DNA of 64,000 bases, taken from assembly GCA_910822395.1 (NCBI GenBank), contig OU365335.1:2170001-2234000 (forward strand). The letters are read 5' to 3'. Below the pieces are notes generated by a model. That model had not been told where the DNA came from. It ran no database searches and saw only the letters and a list, made by a program, of their open reading frames with translations. The stretch's first letter is position 1; each line of letters opens with the position of its first letter. Position numbers and translations under genes: made by a program. Positions 7,463 to 15,697 of this stretch are shown here, one piece after another. Source of the stretch: Pseudoclavibacter triregionum (GTDB taxonomy: Bacteria > Actinomycetota > Actinomycetes > Actinomycetales > Microbacteriaceae).

Positions 7463-7959
7463 GCCTCCGCCTCCGCCTCCGAGCGCCGGTCGCGCTCGAG
7501 CGAGTAGAGCAGCGCGAGCATCCCGTCGACCGCGGCGTCGCCGGCCTGCGCCCGCCAGCCGCGCACGAGCTCCTCGGCGAGCGCATCGGAGGCCTCGACC
7601 GCGGCTCGGCCGCGCGCCGTGCGCCGGACGATCGCGGCGCGCGCGTCCCGGCCATCCGGCGCGATCTCGGCGTAGCCGAGCTCCTCGAGGGCGCGGAGGC
7701 TGCGGCCGGCCGACTGCTTCGCGATGCCGAGGCGCCGGCCGAGCTCGGCGATCGAGCAGCCGCCGCCGATCGCCTGGAGGGCGGCGAGCAGGCTCGGGGT
7801 CATCCCGGGGGCCGTGCCCTCGTCGAGCGCAGCCGCGAGGTCCTCGACGAGGCCGCGCGCGGCGATGGAGAGCAGCAGCGGCATGGCGCGATCCGGCGGC
7901 ACCGGACGGCTCGCGGCCGATGCCGTCTCGCGGCGGGGATCGCTCGGCTCGTGGCGCAT
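7459..7959 (-). CDS. MarR-family transcriptional regulator
   Basis: A 166-residue protein with a winged helix-turn-helix in its middle (GCSIAELGRRLGIAKQSAGR then LEELGYAEI and a charged wing RDARAAIVRRTARG, about residues 68-115), the pattern of MarR dimeric repressors that respond to small ligands. ATG 7959 is used; a second in-frame ATG about 25 codons later is possible, because the first residues are Arg/Ser/Pro-rich and poorly conserved in character. Its stop overlaps the opposite-strand gene. The purine permease next door is a possible target, but nothing in the sequence proves it. Confidence 0.8.
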   Translation of the reverse strand: MRHEPSDPRRETASAASRPVPPDRAMPLLLSIAARGLVEDLAAALDEGTAPGMTPSLLAALQAIGGGCSIAELGRRLGIAKQSAGRSLRALEELGYAEIAPDGRDARAAIVRRTARGRAAVEASDALAEELVRGWRAQAGDAAVDGMLALLYSLERDRRSEAEAEA

Positions 7960-7973
7960 GCCGCCAGGCTAGC

Positions 7974-7992
7974 TTCGACAGCGAGCCTGTCG
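7974..7992. repeat. Small intergenic palindrome, copy 1
   Basis: TTCGACAG...CCTGTCG forms a short hairpin just upstream of the marR-like gene. A near copy is present at 22268-22288. Confidence 0.45.
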
Positions 7993-8036
7993 TCCGAGGC
8001 GCGCGGTCCGCGCAGAGGCCTCGAGGGCGAGGGCGC

Positions 8037-9545
8037 CTAGCCCTCGATGCCCGCGATCGCCCCGCGGGCGAAGAAGAGCACGAATCCCGCCGCGACGATC
8101 CAGAGCAGCCAGTGGATCTGCTTGCCCCGGCCGGCCGCGACGTTGATGAGCACCCAGGCGATGAAGCCGATGCCGATGCCGTTCGCGATCGAGTACGTGA
8201 GCGGCATCGCCGCGATCGTGAGGAAGGCGGGCAGCGCCGTCGCGAAGTCCTTCCAATCGATCTCGACGACCTCGCCCATCATCATCGCGCCGACGACGAC
8301 GAGCGCGGCCGCGCCCACCTCGAGCGGCACGATGAGCGCGAGCGGCGTGAAGAAGATCGAGAGGAGGAAGAGCGCGCCGGTGATGACCGAGGCGAGGCCC
8401 GTCCGCGCGCCCTCGCCGATCCCCGAGGCCGAGTCGACGTAGACGGTGTTCGAGGAGGAGCTCGTCGCGCCGCCGACGACGGCGCCGAGGCCCTCGATGA
8501 CGAAGGCCGAGCGCATGCGCGGGAAGGTGCCGTCCTCGTGCGCGATGCCGGCGTTCTTCGCGAGGCCGGTCATCGAGCCCATCGCGTCGAAGAAGTTCAT
8601 GAACACGAGCGTGAGGAGGAGCATGAGCGCCGCGACGGGCCCGAGGCGACCGAACGCGCCGATCGGGTCGACGGCGCCGACGAGCGAGAAGTCGGGCAGC
8701 GCCATGATCGACTCCGGCAGCGCGGGCACGGTGAGGTTCCAGCCGCCGGGGTTGTCGACCGAGGAGCCGAGGTGCATCGTGCCCTCGACGACGAGCGCGA
8801 GCGCCGTGCCGACGGCGATGCCGATGAGGATGGCGCCCGGCACGCGGCGGGCGACGAGGATGCCCATGAGCACGAGCGTGATGACGAAGATGAGCGTCGG
8901 GATCGTGCCGATCGAGCCGCCGGTGCCGAGCTGGACGGGCGGGCCGGCGGGCGTGCGGGTGACGAAGCCCGAGTCGACGAGACCGATGAAGGCGATGAAG
9001 AAGCCGATGCCGACGGTGATCGCCGACTTCAGGGCGGCCGGGATGGCGTGGAAGATCGCCGTCCGAGCGCCTGTCGCCCCGAGCGCCACGATGATGAGGC
9101 CGTTGAGGAGCACGAGGCCCATCGCCTCCGGCCACGTCACCTCGCGCACCATCGAGACGGCGAGGAAGGAGTTGATGCCGAGGCCCGCGGCGAGCGCGTA
9201 GGGCAGGTTCGCGACGAGGCCGAAGAGGATCGTGAGGGCGCCGGCCGCGAGGGCGGTCGCCGAGGCGACCTGCGCCTGCTGGAGGACTCCCCCGACGACG
9301 TCCGCCGACTTGTCGCCGCCGATGATGAGCGGGTTGAGCACGAGGATGTACGAGATCGTCACGAAGGTGACGAGGCCGCCGCGCACCTCGCGGCCCCAGG
9401 TCGTGCCGCGCTCGGAGAGGTGGAAGAGGCGCTCGAGGAGCGATGACGATCCGGCGTCCGCGGCGGGGGCGGTCGAGCCTCCGGGGGCGGTCTCGGCGGC
9501 GGTCTCGGGCTTCGCGGCGGCGGGGGTGCGATCGGCGTGGCTCAC
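8037..9545 (-). CDS. NCS2-family (AzgA-type) purine permease
   Basis: A 502-residue inner-membrane transporter with about 12-14 hydrophobic segments. After a 45-residue Ala/Pro-rich cytoplasmic tail it reads REVRGGLVTFVTISYILVL, the start of AzgA-like NCS2 proteins that import guanine, hypoxanthine or adenine with protons. Further family features are AAGLGINSFLAVSMV, MNFFDAMGSMTGLAKNAG and SSSSNTVYVDSASGIGEGA. The length fits the family. It lies alone between the marR-like gene and the alcohol dehydrogenase gene. The exact purine cannot be told from sequence. Confidence 0.9.
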   Translation of the reverse strand: MSHADRTPAAAKPETAAETAPGGSTAPAADAGSSSLLERLFHLSERGTTWGREVRGGLVTFVTISYILVLNPLIIGGDKSADVVGGVLQQAQVASATALAAGALTILFGLVANLPYALAAGLGINSFLAVSMVREVTWPEAMGLVLLNGLIIVALGATGARTAIFHAIPAALKSAITVGIGFFIAFIGLVDSGFVTRTPAGPPVQLGTGGSIGTIPTLIFVITLVLMGILVARRVPGAILIGIAVGTALALVVEGTMHLGSSVDNPGGWNLTVPALPESIMALPDFSLVGAVDPIGAFGRLGPVAALMLLLTLVFMNFFDAMGSMTGLAKNAGIAHEDGTFPRMRSAFVIEGLGAVVGGATSSSSNTVYVDSASGIGEGARTGLASVITGALFLLSIFFTPLALIVPLEVGAAALVVVGAMMMGEVVEIDWKDFATALPAFLTIAAMPLTYSIANGIGIGFIAWVLINVAAGRGKQIHWLLWIVAAGFVLFFARGAIAGIEG

Positions 9546-9594
9546 CGTTAGAGCCTAGCGAGGGGCGCGCCCGGCACGCGACGCGGGCCGAACA

Positions 9595-9634
9595 CGACGC
9601 GGGCCCGAGGCGCGCTCGCCCCGGGCCCGCGTCG
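9595..9634 (-). terminator. Hairpin terminator after the alcohol dehydrogenase gene
   Basis: CGACGCGGGCCCG (9595-9607) pairs perfectly with CGGGCCCGCGTCG (9622-9634) around a 14-base loop, starting 13 bases beyond the stop codon at 9647. There is no U-rich tail, so termination is inferred from position and stem strength. Confidence 0.6.
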
Positions 9635-9646
9635 CGGAGGCCTCCG

Positions 9647-10690
9647 CTAGCTGTTCGGCATGACGACGGCGCGGCCGGAGAGCGTCCCGTCGACGAGCTT
9701 CTGATACGCCTCGAGCGCGCGGTCCATCGGGTAGCGCTCGACCTGCGGGCGGATCTTGCTGGCCTTGTAGAGGTCGACGACCTCGTAGAGGTCCTCGATC
9801 GTGCCCCAGTAGGTGTTCGTGAGCTCGGCCTCGTAGGGGTTCGTGAAGAACGACCACGTCGCGGCGCCGTTCGCGATGCCGACGACCGAGATGCGGCCCT
9901 GCTGCGCGACGACCTGCTGCGCGAGCGCGATCGTCGGCGAGGCGCCGACCATATCGAACACGGCGTCGACGCCGCGGCCGCCCGTGAGCTCGCGGATGCG
10001 CTCGGTCTGGCCCTCGCCGCCCGGGACGGCGATCGCGCCGGCCTCCTCGGCCGTCTTCATCGCGTCCTCCTTCATGTCGGTCGCGTAGACGGTGGCGCCG
10101 GTGATCGCCGTGAGGATCTGGACCGCGATCTGGCCGAGGCCGCCGAGGCCGATGACGAGGGCCGAGCTGCCGCCGCGCTGGAGCTGGCGCATCGAGAGGC
10201 GGATGGCGTGATATGGCGTGAGCGCCGCGTCGGCGAGGGGCGCTGCGTCGACGGGATCCGCGTCGCCGAGCGGGATGAGGTTCGTCGCGGGGACGGTCAT
10301 GTACTCGGCCATGCCGCCGTCGCGGCCGATGCCGACGGCCATGTAGCCCACGTCGCCGGGGTGCTCGCAGTAGGTGTCCTGGCCGCGCGAGCAGGCGCGG
10401 CAGTGCTTGCAGCCGATGGGGCCGTAGACGAGGTACGCGTCGCCCTTCTCGAAGCCGCTCACGCCCTCGCCGACCTCCTCGACCCAGCCCGAGTTCTCGT
10501 GGCCGAGCGTGAAGCCCTTGCGGATGAGCGGGTTCGTGCCCTCCTCGAAGTCGTGGAACATCGCGACGTCGGAGTGGCAGGCGCCGGCGCCCGCGATCTT
10601 GAGGAGCACCTCGCCCGGGCCGGGCGTCGGGCGCTCCACCTCCACGAGGCTCGGGAAGGTCTTCCAGTCCGTGAGTCGGATGGCGCGCAT
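9647..10690 (-). CDS. Zinc-dependent alcohol dehydrogenase (MDR family)
   Basis: A 347-residue medium-chain zinc alcohol dehydrogenase. Catalytic-zinc residues appear in GACHSDVAM (Cys) and LGHENSG (His), the structural-zinc cysteines in GCKHCRACSRGQDTYC, and the nucleotide-binding turn in LVIGLGGLGQIA. It oxidises an alcohol to an aldehyde with NAD(P)+. The start at ATG 10690 (MRAIRL) is preceded by GGAG; the frame is open further upstream through a hairpin but that is not likely coding. It is the last gene of a run with paaJ, a hydratase and a 3-hydroxyacyl-CoA dehydrogenase, so an aryl alcohol such as 2-phenylethanol is a plausible substrate; that is inference from context. Confidence 0.88.
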   Translation of the reverse strand: MRAIRLTDWKTFPSLVEVERPTPGPGEVLLKIAGAGACHSDVAMFHDFEEGTNPLIRKGFTLGHENSGWVEEVGEGVSGFEKGDAYLVYGPIGCKHCRACSRGQDTYCEHPGDVGYMAVGIGRDGGMAEYMTVPATNLIPLGDADPVDAAPLADAALTPYHAIRLSMRQLQRGGSSALVIGLGGLGQIAVQILTAITGATVYATDMKEDAMKTAEEAGAIAVPGGEGQTERIRELTGGRGVDAVFDMVGASPTIALAQQVVAQQGRISVVGIANGAATWSFFTNPYEAELTNTYWGTIEDLYEVVDLYKASKIRPQVERYPMDRALEAYQKLVDGTLSGRAVVMPNS

Positions 10691-10726
10691 GATGCTGCTC
10701 CTATTCGTCGGGGTCCTCCCAACGTA

Positions 10727-10769
10727 GGAACCCCCGATGAACGCCGCGTGGGCGTTCATCGGGGGTTCC
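10727..10769. repeat. Perfect 19-bp inverted repeat in the 3-hydroxyacyl-CoA dehydrogenase/adh spacer
   Basis: The arms 10727-10745 and 10751-10769 are perfectly complementary over 19 bases (GGAACCCCCGATGAACGCC on the left) with a 5-base loop. It lies between two genes reading leftwards, 45 bases after the stop of the first and 37 bases before the start of the second. No U tract follows, so it may be a partial terminator, an mRNA processing or stability element, or an attenuator. Confidence 0.75.
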
Positions 10770-10813
10770 GTGGAAGGAGATCCGTGGAAGGGGATCCGCC
10801 GACGGGCGGCGCG

Positions 10814-11674
10814 CTACTTCGCGTCGCTCCAGTCGTAGAAGCCCTTGCCGGTCTTGCGGCCGAGCTCGCCCTTCGCCACCTTGTCGCGGAGGATCTGCGG
10901 CGGGGCGAAGCGCTCGCCGAGCGTCGAGTGGAGGTACTCGGCGATGCCGAGGCGGACGTCGAGGCCGACGATGTCCGTCGTCTTGAGCGGGCCGGCCGGG
11001 TGCTTGTAGCCGAGCTCCATGGCGAGGTCGATGTCCTGCGCCGAGGCGACGCCCTCCTCGACCATCCGCATCGCCTCGAGGGCGATCGCGACGCCGAGGC
11101 GGCTCGAAGCGAAGCCCGGGGCGTCGTTCACGACGATCGGGGTCTTGCCGAGGGCCTGGACCCAGCCCGGGGCGATCGCCTTGAGCTCGTCCGAGGTCTG
11201 CGGTTGCTGGACGATCTCGACGAGCGTGGAGGCCGGCACCGGGTTGAAGAAGTGCAGGCCGAGGAACTGCGCCGGGCGCTGGAGCTGCTCGGCGAGGCCC
11301 GTGACCGAGAGCGAGGAGGTGTTCGTCGCGATGACGGCGGTCTCCGCGAGGACCTTCTCGGCGTTCTGGAGGGTCGCGACCTTCATGTCCCAGTCCTCCG
11401 GGACGGCCTCGACGACGAGCTCGCGGTCGGCGAGCGCGTTCGTGTCGATCTCGACGCGGAAGCGCTCGAGGGTGGCGTCGAGGTTGATGTCGGTCGCGCC
11501 GCGCTCGATCGACTTCGCGACGGCCTGCTCGACGCGCTCGCGCGCCGCCTCGGCGAACTGGGCCTGCGCCTCGATGACGGTGACGTCGCAGCCCTTGATG
11601 AGGAAGGCGTGGGCGATGCCCGAGCCCATGCGGCCGCCGCCGATGACGCCGACGCGGTTGGGGAGGGTGGTCAT
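10814..11674 (-). CDS. 3-hydroxyacyl-CoA dehydrogenase (PaaH/Hbd type)
   Basis: A 286-residue NAD-dependent dehydrogenase of beta-oxidation type. The Rossmann motif VGVIGGGRMGSGIA is at residues 8-21, followed by ATNTSSLSVT and GLHFFNP, and the C-terminal dimerisation domain is seen around GYKHPAGPLKTTDIVGLD. It oxidises an L-3-hydroxyacyl-CoA such as 3-hydroxyadipyl-CoA in phenylacetate catabolism. ATG 11674 follows AGGAGC. It sits 33 bases after the hydratase gene in one transcriptional direction with paaJ. Family placement is firm; the PaaH role is inferred from its neighbours, and a butyryl-CoA role cannot be excluded. Confidence 0.9.
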   Translation of the reverse strand: MTTLPNRVGVIGGGRMGSGIAHAFLIKGCDVTVIEAQAQFAEAARERVEQAVAKSIERGATDINLDATLERFRVEIDTNALADRELVVEAVPEDWDMKVATLQNAEKVLAETAVIATNTSSLSVTGLAEQLQRPAQFLGLHFFNPVPASTLVEIVQQPQTSDELKAIAPGWVQALGKTPIVVNDAPGFASSRLGVAIALEAMRMVEEGVASAQDIDLAMELGYKHPAGPLKTTDIVGLDVRLGIAEYLHSTLGERFAPPQILRDKVAKGELGRKTGKGFYDWSDAK

Positions 11675-11707
11675 GTCGTGCTCCTGTGTCCGGCTCGGAG
11701 AGCCTGG

Positions 11708-12562
11708 TTACTCGTTCTCGGACCGCGTCGTCGCGGCCTGGTCCTGGGATGCGCCCTGCTCGGCGGCCTTCGCCGCGGCCTTCTCCTGCCGGCGCCGCTC
11801 GCGCTTCTCGAGGAACTCCCCCATCCGGCGGAACTTCTCCTCCGACTCGAAGAGCGTCGCCTGGGCGAGCGTGTCGATCATCGGGTGCGCCTCGCGCGGC
11901 GTGTGGAACACGGCCTTCGAGATGCGCACGGCGAGCGCGTCCTGCGCGCCGATGCGGTCGGCGAGCGCGTGCGCGGCGTCGAGGAGCGCCTCCGGCTCGT
12001 GGAGCTCGGTGACGAGGTGGCACGCGAGCGCCTCCTCGGCGTCGAGCTGGCGGCCCGCGAGGAGGATCTCCTTCGCGAGCGGCTCGCCGACGAGCTCCTT
12101 GAGGCGCCAGGTGGCGCCGGCGGCGGCCATGATGCCGAGCGCCGTCTCCGGGTTGCCGAGCTTCACGTTCGGCGTCGCGATGCGGAAGTCCGCCGCGTAG
12201 GCGAGCTCCGCGCCGCCGCCGAGCGCGTAGCCCTCGAGGGCCGCGATGACGGGCATCGGCAGCTTCGCGATCCGGTCGAAGATCGTCGAGTTGATGCCGG
12301 CGAGCGCGTCGTCGCGGCGGCGCTCGCGGAGCTGCCCGATGTCGGCGCCCGAGGCGAAGAGCCCGTTCGCGCCGCGCAGGATGAGGATCTTCGGCGTCCG
12401 CTCGAGGTGCGCGCAGACCGCGTGGAGCTCGTCGACCATCTGCTGGTCGATCGCGTTCCGGGTCGGCTGGTGGTCGAGGGTCGCGACGAGGCGGTCGCCG
12501 CGCTCCTCGATCGACAGGCGCTCGAAGCCGGAGGCGTCCAGCGTCATGCCGTCCGCGCTCAC
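11708..12562 (-). CDS. Enoyl-CoA hydratase/isomerase family protein (PaaF-like)
   Basis: A crotonase-fold protein of 284 residues. The oxyanion-hole segment FASGADIGQL, the first catalytic glutamate in LGGGAELAYAADFRIA and the second in KLGNPETALGI are all present, so it should hydrate a 2,3-enoyl-CoA. The start is taken at GTG 12562 because GGAG lies 8 bases upstream and GTGA overlaps the paaJ stop by 4 bases; ATG 12547 is the alternative. The last 35 residues are a highly charged Lys/Arg/Glu/Gln tail beyond the usual fold. Position between paaJ and the dehydrogenase suggests 2,3-dehydroadipyl-CoA as substrate. Confidence 0.88.
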   Translation of the reverse strand: MSADGMTLDASGFERLSIEERGDRLVATLDHQPTRNAIDQQMVDELHAVCAHLERTPKILILRGANGLFASGADIGQLRERRRDDALAGINSTIFDRIAKLPMPVIAALEGYALGGGAELAYAADFRIATPNVKLGNPETALGIMAAAGATWRLKELVGEPLAKEILLAGRQLDAEEALACHLVTELHEPEALLDAAHALADRIGAQDALAVRISKAVFHTPREAHPMIDTLAQATLFESEEKFRRMGEFLEKRERRRQEKAAAKAAEQGASQDQAATTRSENE

Positions 12563-13776
12563 TTCACGCGCTCCAGGAGGAGCGCCGTGCCCTGGCCGAC
12601 GCCGACGCACATCGTCGCGAGGCCGCGGTCGGCGCCCTCGCGCTCCATGCGGCCGAGGAGGGTGATCGTGATGCGCGAGCCCGAGGAGCCGAGCGGGTGG
12701 CCGAGCGCGATCGCGCCGCCGTCGCGGTTGATGATCTCCTCGTCGAGGCCGAGGCGGCGGATGCAGGCGAGCGACTGCGTCGCGAAGGCCTCGTTGAGCT
12801 CGATCGCGCCGAGGTCGTCCTTCGACCAGCCGGCGCGGGCGAGCGCCTTCTCGGTCGCGGGGACGGGGCCGATGCCCATGATCTCGGGCGTGCAGCCGGC
12901 GGCCGTGCCAGCGACGACGCGGGCGCGGGCGGTGAGGCCGAGCTGCTCGATGGCCTTCTCCGAGGCGACGACGATCGCCGAGGCGCCGTCGTTGAGCGAG
13001 GAGGAGTTGCCGGCCGTGACGATGCCGCCGGGCTTCACGACCGGGCGGAGCTTCGCGAGGACGTCCGTCGTCGTGCCCTCGCGCGGGCCCTCGTCGGTGT
13101 CGACGACGGTGACGGCGCCCTTGCGGCCCGGGACCTCGACGGGGACGATCTCGTCCGCGAAGCGGCCCTCGGCGATCGCGGCGAGCGCGCGCTCGTGGGA
13201 GCGGACCGAGAACGCGTCGGCGTCCTCGCGCGAGATGCCGTCGACCTCGGCGAGCTCCTCGGCCGTCTCGGGCATCGAGTAGAGCATCTTGCCGTCGCGC
13301 GAGAGCTCGCCCTCGGCGAAGCGCGGGTTCGGGAAGCGCCAGCCGATGGAGGTGTCGAAGGCGGCGCCGGGCTTCGCCCAGGCGGTCGCGGGCTTCTCCA
13401 TGACCCAGGGCGCGCGGCTCATCGACTCGACGCCGCCGCAGACGACGAGGTCGGCGTCGCCGGAGCGGATCTGCTGCGAGGCCATGATGATCGCGGACAT
13501 GCCCGAGGCGCAGAGGCGGTTCACGGTGATGCCGGGGACGGTGTCGGGGAAGCCGGCGAGCAGCCACGCCATGCGGGCGACGTTGCGGTTCTCCTCGCCC
13601 GCGCCGTTCGCGTTGCCGTAGACGACCTCGTCGACGGCGGCCGGGTCGATGCCCGCGCGCGTCACGGCCTCGCGGACGACGAGCGCCGCGAGGTCATCGG
13701 GGCGGACGGGGGCGAGGGCGCCGCCGTAACGGCCGACGGGCGTGCGCACGCCCCCAACGAGAAATGCCTCGGGCAT
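12559..13776 (-). CDS. paaJ: 3-oxoadipyl-CoA/acetyl-CoA acyltransferase (thiolase) PaaJ
   Basis: A 405-residue degradative thiolase. The acylated cysteine is in NRLCASGM (Cys89), the catalytic histidine in GGAIALGHPLGSSGSR, and the second cysteine in MCVGVGQG. The stretch VVYGNANGAGEENRNVARMA is characteristic of 3-oxoadipyl-CoA thiolases (PaaJ/PcaF). It cleaves 3-oxoadipyl-CoA to succinyl-CoA and acetyl-CoA, the last step of phenylacetate degradation. ATG 13776 has AAGGAG 5 bases upstream. It is first in a four-gene run (hydratase, dehydrogenase, alcohol dehydrogenase) and is preceded by a promoter with a palindromic operator like that of paaZ. Confidence 0.9.
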   Translation of the reverse strand: MPEAFLVGGVRTPVGRYGGALAPVRPDDLAALVVREAVTRAGIDPAAVDEVVYGNANGAGEENRNVARMAWLLAGFPDTVPGITVNRLCASGMSAIIMASQQIRSGDADLVVCGGVESMSRAPWVMEKPATAWAKPGAAFDTSIGWRFPNPRFAEGELSRDGKMLYSMPETAEELAEVDGISREDADAFSVRSHERALAAIAEGRFADEIVPVEVPGRKGAVTVVDTDEGPREGTTTDVLAKLRPVVKPGGIVTAGNSSSLNDGASAIVVASEKAIEQLGLTARARVVAGTAAGCTPEIMGIGPVPATEKALARAGWSKDDLGAIELNEAFATQSLACIRRLGLDEEIINRDGGAIALGHPLGSSGSRITITLLGRMEREGADRGLATMCVGVGQGTALLLERVK

Positions 13777-13848
13777 CGAAACTCCTTCGTGACGAGCTGG
13801 CGCGGGCGCCTGCGAGCGGCGATCGACGGCTCGCGCGCGGGCGAATTC

Positions 13849-13897
13849 CCGACCGATCGGTCATCACAGAATCCCACGCGCGCGGGCATGCGGTCAA
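13849..13897 (-). promoter_or_regulatory. Candidate paaJ promoter with overlapping TetR-type operator
   Basis: On the minus strand a -35-like TTGACC (13897-13892), an 18-base spacer and a -10-like GATTCT (13873-13868) are followed at once by GACCGATCGGTC, a 12-base perfect palindrome inside CCGACCGATCGGTC (13849-13862). The operator would cover the transcription start, so a repressor bound there would block the paaJ operon. Confidence 0.55.
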
Positions 13898-13982
13898 TGT
13901 GGACGCCCGTCCCTGTTCAGACTGCGAACACGGGCGCCCACCGGCCCGTCGGACGGCGGCGTCGGCGGGTGTCGCGGGCGGC

Positions 13983-15191
13983 TCAGCCGCGGGCGCCGCC
14001 GACGGTCGTGAGGGGCTGCAGCGGACGCCGTCCGTGCGCGAGCCAGTAGGCCGCGAGCAGGCACGCAGCGACGACGGCGGCGGCGAGGTACATGCCGCGG
14101 TGCCCCGTGAAGGCGGCGATCGTCCCGTAGAGGAACGGCCCTGCCCCCACGCCCGCGTCGAGGCCCGAGTAGAAGGTCGAGATCGCCGTGCTCGTGCGGT
14201 GCGCCGGGGAGCGGCCGACGGCGAGCGCCTGGAAGACGGAGACGAGCGTGCCGTAGCCGAGCGCGAGCAGCGGCGCCGCGCAGAGGAGCTGCCACGCCTC
14301 GTGCGCCTGCGAGACGAGGAGCAGCCCCGCGACGTAGGCGATCAGGGACGGGATCGCCACGGCGTTGTCGCCGAAGCGGTCGAGCGCGCGACCCGCGAGG
14401 GGACGCATGACGACGAGGAATCCGGCGTAGACGAGGAAGAAGATCGGCGCCGCCTCCGCGAAGCCCTCCTCGGTCGAGTACGCGGAGAGGAAGGAGAGGA
14501 TCGACGCGTAGCCGCTCGCCGCGACGAGCACGAGCAGCGAGAGCGGCAACGCCTTCGGCTCGATGACGGCGCCGAGGTGCCAGGGCGTGCGATCCGGCCG
14601 CTCCCCCGACTCCCAGATGAGCTCGGGGACGCGCGTGAGGAGGGCCACGACGAGCGCGGCCGCGCAGCAGCCGACGGCGACGAGGAGCACGGCCTCGTCG
14701 CCGAGGGAGCGCTGCACGAAGATCCCGAGGAAGGGGCCGAGCGCGTGCGAGATCGTCGTCGAGAGCGTGAACCAGCCCGTGCCCTCGCCGCGGCGCAGCG
14801 GCGGGATGAGGTCCATCGCCGCGACGTTCGTGACGTTCGTCGCGAGGCCGAAGGCGGCGCCCTGCACGACGCGGACGGCGATGAAGAGCCAGATGTCGCC
14901 GACGGCGAGCGAGACGAGGCTCGCGGCGAGCATGATCGCGAGCGACCACGCGAGGGTGCGGCGTCGGCCCCAGCGGTCGATCTCCTGGCCGAAGGCGAGG
15001 CGGGCGAGGAGGCCCCCGAGCACGAAGGAGCCGGCGGCGAATCCCGCGAGCGAGTCGTTCGCGCCGAAGCGCTCGACGGCGTAGCCCGCCACGAAGCTCA
15101 AGAGGAGCAGGAACGTCATCGTGACGAGGAAGTTCGCGAGCGCGAGGGCGCCGAAGCGCAGGGTGAAGAGGCGCTGCTCCTCGAGGGTCAT
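13983..15191 (-). CDS. MFS transporter
   Basis: A 402-residue membrane protein with 12 predicted hydrophobic segments. The loop between helices 2 and 3 carries a motif-A-like sequence (GQEIDRWGRRRTLAWS), and a second copy is seen after the sixth or seventh helix (MRPLAGRALDRFGDNAV). It therefore belongs to the major facilitator superfamily and probably exports a small compound using the proton gradient. The substrate is not predictable. ATG 15191 is followed by a short charged leader (TLEEQRLFT). It lies downstream of a DUF4440-like gene on the same strand with a 93-base gap. Confidence 0.85.
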   Translation of the reverse strand: MTLEEQRLFTLRFGALALANFLVTMTFLLLLSFVAGYAVERFGANDSLAGFAAGSFVLGGLLARLAFGQEIDRWGRRRTLAWSLAIMLAASLVSLAVGDIWLFIAVRVVQGAAFGLATNVTNVAAMDLIPPLRRGEGTGWFTLSTTISHALGPFLGIFVQRSLGDEAVLLVAVGCCAAALVVALLTRVPELIWESGERPDRTPWHLGAVIEPKALPLSLLVLVAASGYASILSFLSAYSTEEGFAEAAPIFFLVYAGFLVVMRPLAGRALDRFGDNAVAIPSLIAYVAGLLLVSQAHEAWQLLCAAPLLALGYGTLVSVFQALAVGRSPAHRTSTAISTFYSGLDAGVGAGPFLYGTIAAFTGHRGMYLAAAVVAACLLAAYWLAHGRRPLQPLTTVGGARG

Positions 15192-15284
15192 CCGCCGCTC
15201 CTTCCGCCGCTCGCCTCGCGCGCCGGGGCGGGCGCGCGGAAGCCACCAGGGTATCGGGGCGGCGGAGGGGGCCCGAGCCGGGAG

Positions 15285-15659
15285 CTAGCCGATCTCCTCC
15301 GCGAGCTCCGGATCCCAGTGCATCGTGTGCTGATGCGTGACGAGCCGCGGGCCCTCCGGCGTCGCGACGTAGGTCGACACCATGTCGGCGACGTAGCCCT
15401 CGGCGCCGCGCAGCCCCGAGAATCGGTAGACGAGCGCGGCCGAGTCGGCGGAGATCGGCACGACCCGCTCGCCCTCGAGCTCGACGCGGTCCCAGCCCGG
15501 GCTCGCATCGATGGCGGCCGCGCAGTCTTCCCGGCCCATGACGAAGCCCGGGAGCACGACGACGGCGTCTTCGCGGAGGATCTCGCGGTACGGATCGCCG
15601 TTCTCGGCGCGCGCGAGGCGAAGCTCGAGGGCCAGCAGCGTGTCGAGGTCGAGACTCAT
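15285..15659 (-). CDS. SnoaL/DUF4440-like (NTF2-fold) protein
   Basis: A small 124-residue protein with a pattern typical of the NTF2-like/DUF4440 fold: an N-terminal helix (DLDTLLALELRLARAEN), a loading segment (YREILREDAVVVLPG, then GREDCAAAID) and C-terminal strands ending in THQHTMHWDPELAEEIG. Such proteins are small cytosolic enzymes or ligand-binding proteins of unknown role. ATG 15659 gives the compact domain; no clear ribosome site is seen, so translation may be leaderless. Confidence 0.65.
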   Translation of the reverse strand: MSLDLDTLLALELRLARAENGDPYREILREDAVVVLPGFVMGREDCAAAIDASPGWDRVELEGERVVPISADSAALVYRFSGLRGAEGYVADMVSTYVATPEGPRLVTHQHTMHWDPELAEEIG

Positions 15660-15697
15660 GCCGGGCAGGCTAGCGAATGCGGGCGGACGGCCGCCGC

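Noticed and set aside
9443-13282. Open frame of 1279 codons on the plus strand opposite the permease and paa genes
   Set aside because: It is a shadow of firm minus-strand genes in GC-rich DNA: the sequence is Arg/Asp/Glu/Ala-rich, with no domain, and each real gene underneath has clear motifs.
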